The notes under the pieces: generated by a model
Databases searched by the model: none
What the model saw: only the letters and a program-made list of their open reading frames with translations
What the model was told of the DNA's origin: nothing
Assembly (NCBI GenBank): GCA_023376005.1
Contig: CM042152.1
Location: 88,467,465 to 88,531,464, forward strand
Direction: 5' to 3'
From: Doryteuthis pealeii
Taxonomy: Eukaryota > Mollusca > Cephalopoda > Myopsida > Loliginidae
DNA length: 64,000 nucleotides
In this document: positions 56,401 to 64,000 of the stretch, one piece after another
Position numbering within the stretch: the stretch's first letter is position 1
Layout of the letters: every line of letters begins with the position of its first letter
Position numbers and translations under genes: made by a program

Positions 56401-58680
56401 TATCTTAACGCTTGAACTCTATTTTGCTTATGAGTCTTGAAATCTGAATATACTGAGGCACAAATCATATTTACAAGTTCTATACACTAGTAGAATCTCT
56501 AATCTCTGTTAATCCTCCAGATATTGGATTATCTACCTTTGTCTTGAACTTCATTGCCATTGAAACCAAAAACAGATAAAAGGTAGATGCACAAAACATT
56601 TTTATCTTTCTTTGTAATAAACAGACCCAGACTTAGCTTTTACTGAAGTTGAAAACAGACATGATAAAAGATTCCACAACTCAAATACGTATCACTTTCC
56701 ATCCAAGAATACCCTCATATACCAATTACACCACATTAATATGATCAATCATCCTTTATTTCCGCTCTCCCGAATACTTAATTATATACATTTATACACA
56801 CACACACTTATTATATTTAGTAAATCCTCGATCTAGTGCGTATCTGTCTCCTACCTACCTCCGGTTTTGAGGATTCGATGTTTATAATATATTAATAATC
56901 TGAAAGGATTGTTAAAAGCTAGAGTTGGTTAAGGAGCTTAGATGAGAATGCAAAATAAATTTCGCAGATAGGAATTAAAGAAGATCGAAGATTCAGAGTC
57001 AATAATAGATCATATAAACGCTATATTAGTATGCTTAGCTTGCGAAGTCCGTGCAAGTAGATCAGATGTTTCATATATTCCAGTGGCGATTAACAGCGTC
57101 GAACAGATTGAATTAGAAACTTTCTAAGATATATCACTCAGTGTGGTGCAGAGTCAGAAGCAACGAGTGGGTTAGTTCTCAACTTCATAACCGAACACTG
57201 AAATTGAGCCGATGAGGCCTAAGCGAGTCAGTGACATAATCAATGTTAATATTGAAGTGAATGTCTTCCTTCCAGGCTTTAGGATGTAATGACCCTATAG
57301 GGGTCTGATCTTAGTAAGGTAGTTCAAGTCAACAACAGGTGGACGAGAAGAGGTAAAGACAAGAATCAAAGTAGGAAAAAAGGAGGATTTATAAGATGTT
57401 AGTCCATACTGGTCACTGTGCAATGAGAACATAGGTCAAATTTTAAGCGGGGCTTTCTCTGCATATTGTAGAATTAAGTAAACTACAAAACTATAGCATG
57501 TTTTCAGATTGCGGAGGCATGAAACTAGGTATTCAGCAGATGGGCTTAAGAACCACAGTTATATACTATGATAAAGCAACACACTAGTCATGATAAGACG
57601 ACTCAGTATAGAATTGGAACGGAGTCGCAAGGGTTGTGGCGTGTTTTTAATTTCCCCCTTGAGATGATGGCCCATGCGAAGGAGGCTGAAAGTACTGCTG
57701 GGAAACAATAAGTTATGGGAAATACATCTCAGAGTCCAATTCCAAGTCGGTATGGCTAGAAAAATGAAGGGTGATACGTATACTGCTGAAGGAGCAATCA
57801 CTCGTCATTCATCAAATCAGAAAGCAATTAGGAACGAAATTTAAAGACAAAGGAGCTGCGCTGAGGCACAAATGTCTGCACATATTCAACCAAAAACGGA
57901 AATATGTGAATAAGAAATGCTCCTAATCATGCATATATATAATATATATATAATGATATATTATAATACTTATAGTCTAGAGAGCTTGGTGCTGTTTTAT
58001 ATACTATGTATCACTGATATTGAGCACCTCTTTATTGTATAAATAAGCATATATATATGTATAACATACAAGCCAGGCGTGGATTATAAATCCATTGTTA
58101 ATTTTTAATCTGAAAGTTTCAATGTGATCTAAATATCAAGCCATGAATTAAAGTGTAATCAATTAACAAGGAAAAGAGATTAAGAAAGTAAAGTTTTGAT
58201 TGTATGACTTTTCAATGCATTAGACTGGCCATCTAAGTGATTTAAAATGTATGTGTTTGAATTAGTATTCTCAGGGCATGGAATGCAACACCTTCTTTTT
58301 TTGAATGCATTTGTAACTATTGATTCCACATAAAAAAAATGTTACTCTAAATTTTCAGAGTTTTTTGTTAGAAATGTTTGTATGTATTATTAGGACTATG
58401 TAGACATGCTGATTTGTAAAGTGCTTGACTAAGTTAATCTTTTTTTAGGGGGGTAAAATAATGCAAACCTCTGTTTCTGGCATAAAAAAAAACTTTATTT
58501 ATAGTTCCTGTATAATGTATTGTATATTGAGAAATACCAAGTTATGGATTACGGTCAAGTCTTGCTGAAAAGCACTGATCCCGTTAGATCACCAAGTTAA
58601 AGCATCAGTGAGCCTGTTCAATACTGTAAATTTGGGTGACCACTTAAGCAACAGCAGTATTGTAAGGAACCCTGAGTCCT
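56401..58680. other. no gene recognised; sequence quality appears to fall
   Basis: Mixed sequence. From about 56900 onward no repeat or frame is cleanly readable. An 80-codon minus frame at 57559-57801 has no family signature. Confidence 0.35.
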
Positions 58681-58689
58681 TATGTTTAT

Positions 58690-58985
58690 CAAAATAACTT
58701 AGCTCAGTCTGGTAGAAGCTTTTCGGCTAGAAACCACAAAGGTTCCTAAGTTCGATACTGGTCCTCGCCAACTCAGCGTATGAGTAGCACAGGGATCTGT
58801 GCAGTAAATAAGGAGCTGATGATAGGCGTGGCGGCTCGCACCTCAGAATGCTAAAAACAATTCTCCTTAGGTCTAGCGCGTAGTGAAAAGGCGTTTATAG
58901 ACATACCCATCATTGCGCTGGACTGTGTGCTGATACGACTTTAGGCTTCCCCGTGTCGGACTTTAACGTTTACTTTAGTAACTGT
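58690..58985 (+). mobile_element. SINE family A, indel-rich copy
   Basis: cttagctcagtctggtagaa head and caactcagcgtatgagtagc body, with extra bases at many points compared with other copies (ggcgtggcggctcgcacctc against ggtgtggcgctccacctc). Confidence 0.7.
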
Positions 58986-59057
58986 AAAAACACAACAACC
59001 ATCAAATGCATTACTCATTTCAGAGTACACATTTACAAGTGGAATAAAAGAAGAATA

Positions 59058-59318
59058 TCGTCCGGGGGCGGCTAATGGCGGTATCAAAGCCAGACGAGGT
59101 GAGGAGGCTATCCCCTTTTCACTAGACGCTAGCAAAAGAGATTGTCTCTTGGGCATTCTGTAGGTGACGCTACAAGCTCTACTATCAAGCTCCTTACTTG
59201 TAATCGCAACAGATCCCTGTGCTAGTCATAACGCTGAGTTGGCGAGGGCTGGTATCGAACTTAAATCTTGTGGTTCGAGCCGACGCGCTCGCTAATCGAC
59301 TGAGCTAAACCCGGCCCT
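59058..59318 (-). mobile_element. SINE family A, indel-rich copy (inverted partner)
   Basis: Minus-strand head gggccgggtttagctcagtc, B box gttcgataccagcc, ending near cggacgatattc. Forms an inverted pair with 58690-58985, 72 bp apart. Confidence 0.7.
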
Positions 59319-59319
59319 A

Positions 59320-61960
59320 TTAAATAAATAAATGAGAATAGACTGTGTATGGAATTATCGACTAGCAAGAATAATGATCCCTCCCTGGCATGAAGTAGTT
59401 AAATTTTAATGTAATGAAATGTCTTAAATTAGAAAGACTAACAAAATTAAAATGAAGATAATATCAAAGATTACAGCATATTCTAATTAATATTTTAATT
59501 GGTTTCTATATACAACATTCATAGGAATTGGATTTTACATATGTGTGGGGCGAATAAAACAATGGATAATTAGAGAATCAATACAAGCAAAAAGTGAATT
59601 ATTTATTAAACCACAGTTTTGTTAAAAATCGAGTATGCAAATTAACCAGCAGCCATATGATAATATAAACCTTTATTTCTTTGTGATTTAAGACAGACTT
59701 GCAGGATGGTTAACGCACTAATAACAATAGGCTGTTTTGGAAGGCAAATCTAAATGAGAATTTTCATAGAGACATATTAATAAGATTTTTCTATTGTATT
59801 AAATGATGTTTTTCTCATAAAATTAAATCTGTAATTGATAAATTGTACGCAATTGTGTCTGAGGTATTGTGATGTAACAATGACATAGTTTTTGGTTACA
59901 GACATCGCAATCTCCATTGATAGATCAATATTATAGCAAGGCTGATGGGAGAGTTGTAATCTAATCAACATTAGAGTTGATTTAGTCAGTACTACACGTA
60001 GATCACGTCCTATTTGTATAAGAAACTAATTTTAGAAGCTAGTATCAAATCTAATTTATTTTTGTTTTACTTAGAAAAAAGATCTTTCAGGCTATCCTTT
60101 CTGGTTAAATCATGCTAAGAATGGATTTTAACATGAGACATTGTAGCAAGGTAAAAAGTAGTCAATATCATCATCATCAGCATGTCCCACTGACAGCATG
60201 GATTCTCAGTGACTCTTCTCTTGCACCGATCCCTAACGGGTCAGTTGCTCCTGGAGTAAGTCCTCTTCATGACAATCCAGTTCATGCACAGAGCTGTCTC
60301 TGTGGCTGGTCATTACCCACTCTGGTGTTGTACCAAATGTGTGAGTGTTAGTTTGAAAGGAAACATCACACTTACAGGCTTCATCCCTCTCTTCTCAGCA
60401 GTTCTCGTTCCTCAAAGACGTTGGATGGTTTTGTGATGGGAAGTAAGTGGTCCATACAGCTGCTTTAATTGCTAGGATCTGTTCAGGGCCAAGCTTCGCA
60501 GGTCCTTGTTATGTTGGATATTGTACAAACGGGAAAAAAAAATGAAAGAATTTCCGTAGATTAACCAGCAAAATGAGAAAGTAGATAAAGGAGTCAGAAA
60601 AGAACCGGAACTGATAGGTTCCGTCTAAAGAAAATGAATATCGTGGGCGTTTGGGCAGAAAAGCCAGAAAAGAGGAAATAGAACAATAGAAAATTAGATG
60701 GGTTGCGCTTAACTTAAACAGTCAGCGTCAGGTGGGGACGGTCAGTCCAGATAAGGAGATGGCGAAACAGAGCAGCAAGGAGTCTGACCGTCGATAAACG
60801 GTCGAGGCGCAACTAGCGGCGCAGTGGGATCAGCACCCCTATATATCAGCCATCTCCCCAGCACAGTAGGAGTGGAGTCATGTGGTCAACCCTCGGTCAT
60901 TTCATCGTCCACTCACACGCACCACGATGGGAATTAAAGTAAAAACGGTCAAATCTCCTACTACATACAGCCATGCCTTGGTGATTTCATTAAGGCAACC
61001 ACTAGATAGCATCGTCTAGGGGTTAGAAACGATCTCCGCTGTATACAGCAACGTATACGATTGGGGAGTAGCTCGAAAGAATTGATGGCGTATGGCAACC
61101 CATATAGTCCCCATCTTTTTTGTTTGATTTTTTTCCAAATGTTTTGTTCAAACTCCAGTTACGCATACAGTAACACTGATAGGGTTAAGTTCGCAGTTTT
61201 GAGAAGCTCTGAGGGAATGTGGAAGTACCGCCTTCATCCGCCAATAACTCCGCAGGTCCATTCTATGGTTACAATGAATGCTGCTTCTAGGAATCTGAAA
61301 TAAGGCTACAGAAATGTTGTTGCCAAATAATTGTTGAACAAAGGTGATGGCTGTGATAATGCAATTTGTAATGGGTCAGTTTGACAGAGATTTAAGGGTA
61401 GAAGAAGTTTGGATGTTGTTTTGAATTGTTCTTGTAAGAAAAGAAAATACAACCAAACATATATGAGGAAAAAATATTGAACATTTTTGCTGTTATTTTG
61501 CCAATTCTAAAAACAATTGATGAAATGAAGACTTGAAGATGAGAATTGTTAATTTGATGGAAAAGAAGAATCTTAAACTTGGTCTTTCTGGAGAAATCAA
61601 GCCAGGCATCATATAAGAACCGTTTCTCCTCTGTTTGATTGTCTGGGTCATCTCTCCTGTTAACCCCTTTCTAGGCCAGTGTTTATTATAGTTGCTCTAA
61701 TTACCACTCTCAATTTATTATTATACCTTCGGCTTGGCAGTGAGAATTGCTGAAGCAGCCAGCCTTTCTAGTATCTAAATTCCTCTATCTAATCTGGCTG
61801 CAGTAGAGGCACAGTGCATAGCCACAAGTGGAGAATGATGGGCAGTTACTTGTAGATCCGCAAACTGGTGAAAACATTCCAACTCATGTACAATGGCCTT
61901 TTAAATCTTTTGTATAAACACTATTAAGTGCCATAGGTTTTAGCTTTGATATACTTTATA
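59320..61960. other. no gene recognised; GC-richer block 60600-61080
   Basis: 60720-60840 has repeated gacggtca/gaccgtcgataaacggtc words and CpG-rich sequence unlike the rest of the window. No frame or family recognised. It may be an LTR or other repeat that sequencing errors make unreadable. Confidence 0.35.
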
Positions 61961-61964
61961 AGTA

Positions 61965-62185
61965 GTCGGGGTAGCCTAAGTCAATATGCAAGCCAAACAG
62001 CAAGGGGAGTCAATCCCCATTTCCAACTAGAGATTGTCTTTGCGCATTCTGAGCTGGAATGCCACGCCAACCATCACTCTCACTTCACTGCATAGATTCC
62101 TGTGGCTACCATTCAACTGAGTTGGCGAGGGCTGTAGTTGAACCCAGAACTGTTGTGGTTACTGTCAGATGCTCTAGGCCGGATT
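61965..62185 (-). mobile_element. SINE family A, strongly degraded
   Basis: Body words gttggcgagggctgtagttg and ctcaactgagtt-like segments on minus. Head truncated (ggcctagagcatctgac). Confidence 0.55.
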
Positions 62186-62287
62186 TGAGAAGTCCTTATA
62201 TCAGAAACTAGCATGTTTTTAGAAAAAAGGTAACAACCAAAATAAAGCAAAGAGGAGTCCCCTGCATTAGTGGTAGAAACTAGACGA

Positions 62288-64000
62288 CTACATCATAGTA
62301 ACAAGTCGAACTCTAAGTTGTACTATTAAGTATCAGTTCTGACTGTTATCCTTGGGAAGGTAATGAAACCGTTCAGCCCAAAGCTATGGGAAACACCTGT
62401 TGAGATTTTCAAGTCCACAGCAGGCCGCAATTCCTATAACCGATTTATCCAAAATGGTAAAAAATGGCTATTCATATAAAAGTTCCTGGTTATTTCCTTA
62501 AATTAAAGACTTTAAAATATGTTTAATATTACATTTTAAACAAAGGCTATCCAATTTGGGTAGATTAGGAAATGATGTGAGTTTCTGACGGGTGAATAAA
62601 GGTGGTATAGGACGTTAAGGAGTTAAATAGTACCACACTATATACGAATGTATGGTTTGGCATTAAAATAACCCATGAAAATTTGTATGCTTATAAACAA
62701 AGATAACCAAAAGTAAAACCAACTATGAATAACAAGTCAACCATTGAGGTCTAAAAGTTCAAATCTTGACACGTGGTATGAATAATTACTTTTTAATATC
62801 AAACTTAGTATAAAGAATTGTTAAATGTTAGCTTTAGGGGAAAATGGTGATCTTCCCTACACAAGTCTCAAGGATTTTTTCAAATGGAGTATTAACACTA
62901 TAAATTATAATTGGGGCATAAAGAGAGAGAGAGAAGAGAGAGAGGAGAGAGAGAGAGAGAGGTAGTGAATTGATTCAAAGTAGTAACTGATGATAGCCAA
63001 GTAATATTACAACGCAAACCCTTTTTTTTTTTAATAATCTGTTGTTGAATTGAAAAGGATTCAATATTCAAAATGCCATCATGATTTAATAACATCAAGT
63101 AAATGTCAATATTTAACTTTACATAAAACCTCTTAAGGTGGGGTAAAAGTTTATATACCCATATTGGCCAGTTTACAGAAGGGGTCTCAGCATACATATG
63201 CATGGGAAATGGCGAGAAATTCCTCAGTTGACTTTATAGTACTGTTGAGGTTCAAAAGTTATAATATCAATTATTAATTGTTGGTATGAGACCAACACGT
63301 CGCGACGCAAGAGTGTTAAAATTAATCAACAATGGATTTTAATCAAGGACAGCATGTGGAGAGCATTTAAGACATGAATACATATACAGTGAAACAAGAT
63401 ACATAGTAGAAGTATATACAGTAATAGAAAACGGGAATAAGGAATACAAAAGGTATGGAGTCCATAAGCTAAAGTCACTTACTACTTGCGCCTGTGTGGC
63501 GGGTTTTCACCCCCACACAAGTAGGGTGTGAACACAAACTGTCCTAACCATCAGTTGTAAGTCCCGGAGAAGAAAAAGGGTTAAAATCTTGCTCTTGCCT
63601 ACTTAATAGGCAAGATGCCTGGTAAAGAAAAAACAGAAACACGAGGGAAGACAACTCTTCCACCCAACTAAGGGGCAGATAATCCCACAATAACAATAAA
63701 AAAAAGTTGCTGACACAGGATTGGAGCTTCCTAAGACAAGGTTCATCTGATTGCGCAAATGACCCTTTAAGGGGTCTAACTTTTTAAAGTTAAGAAGCCT
63801 TAAGCTGGAGAATATGATCAGATACTGACACTTTAATCCAAACCATAGAAGTTCCTGGAAAATGTGGGACTCTAAGGAAAAAAGTAAATTCGGTGACTCT
63901 TTAAAATTCCCTGGTGTAAGCAAGTAATTTTGGATGACAAGAAGACGATAACAACTATTTGAAAATAAAGAAACATATATTCAAAAGGGTAAAAGGGTTA
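62288..64000 (-). repeat. third copy of the palindrome unit (partial)
   Basis: Same orientation as the right arm: matches 10931-12551 from the central spacer onward (tgaaaccgttcagcccaaag, gacgggtgaataaaggtgg, (GA)n at 62924-62960, the LTR-like repeat at 63314-63715) and runs off the window. 1713 bp against about 1621 bp for the matched part of the right arm, reflecting many extra bases. Confidence 0.88.
63314..63715 (-). mobile_element. LTR-like repeat, third copy
   Basis: Counterpart of 9623-10011 and 11896-12283 within the third copy of the unit. Confidence 0.5.

Overview
This is AT-rich, repeat-dense animal DNA with no protein-coding gene I can support. Every coding-like stretch I recognise is a decayed transposable-element fragment. 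The repeats suggest a cephalopod mollusc, most likely octopus-like: several tRNA-derived SINE families with Pol III boxes, very many (TA)n tracts, DD34D mariners, foldback MITEs, and LINE fragments with C2H2 zinc fingers. This assignment rests on general knowledge of cephalopod repeats and was not checked by search.

The first 20.6 kb is dominated by one very large inverted repeat. Left arm 1646-10898 and right arm 11011-20643 are reverse complements around a 112-bp spacer, and the right arm runs directly into a 100-N assembly gap (20644-20743). Each element in the left arm (Tc1-like composite, mariner, hairpin MITEs, zinc-finger LINE remnant, LTR-like repeat, CT/GA tract) recurs in mirror order in the right arm with many small indels. 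About 1.7 kb of the same unit appears a third time at 62288-64000. An assembly artefact is the leading explanation, but the right arm and the 62-kb copy share variants that the left arm lacks.

20744-36000 holds tRNA-SINEs, a Penelope-like GIY-YIG fragment, foldback elements, a Helitron, a LINE that looks 5'-inverted, a SINE inserted in a zinc-finger LINE with a perfect 16-bp target duplication, and a 48-bp minisatellite. 36000-47350 holds direct duplications and LTR-retrotransposon remnants: two solo LTRs with 5-bp target duplications at 39 kb, an internally deleted Ty3/gypsy-like element at 44 kb, and another solo LTR of the same family at 46.8 kb. 47350-57000 contains LINE and mariner fossils, more SINEs, and a Ty1/copia RT-RNase H fossil lying between two Helitron-like elements. 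57000-64000 is indel-rich and looks like uncorrected long-read sequence.

The window therefore reads as intergenic or intronic DNA built by nested transposition. There is no operon-like or pathway logic to report.
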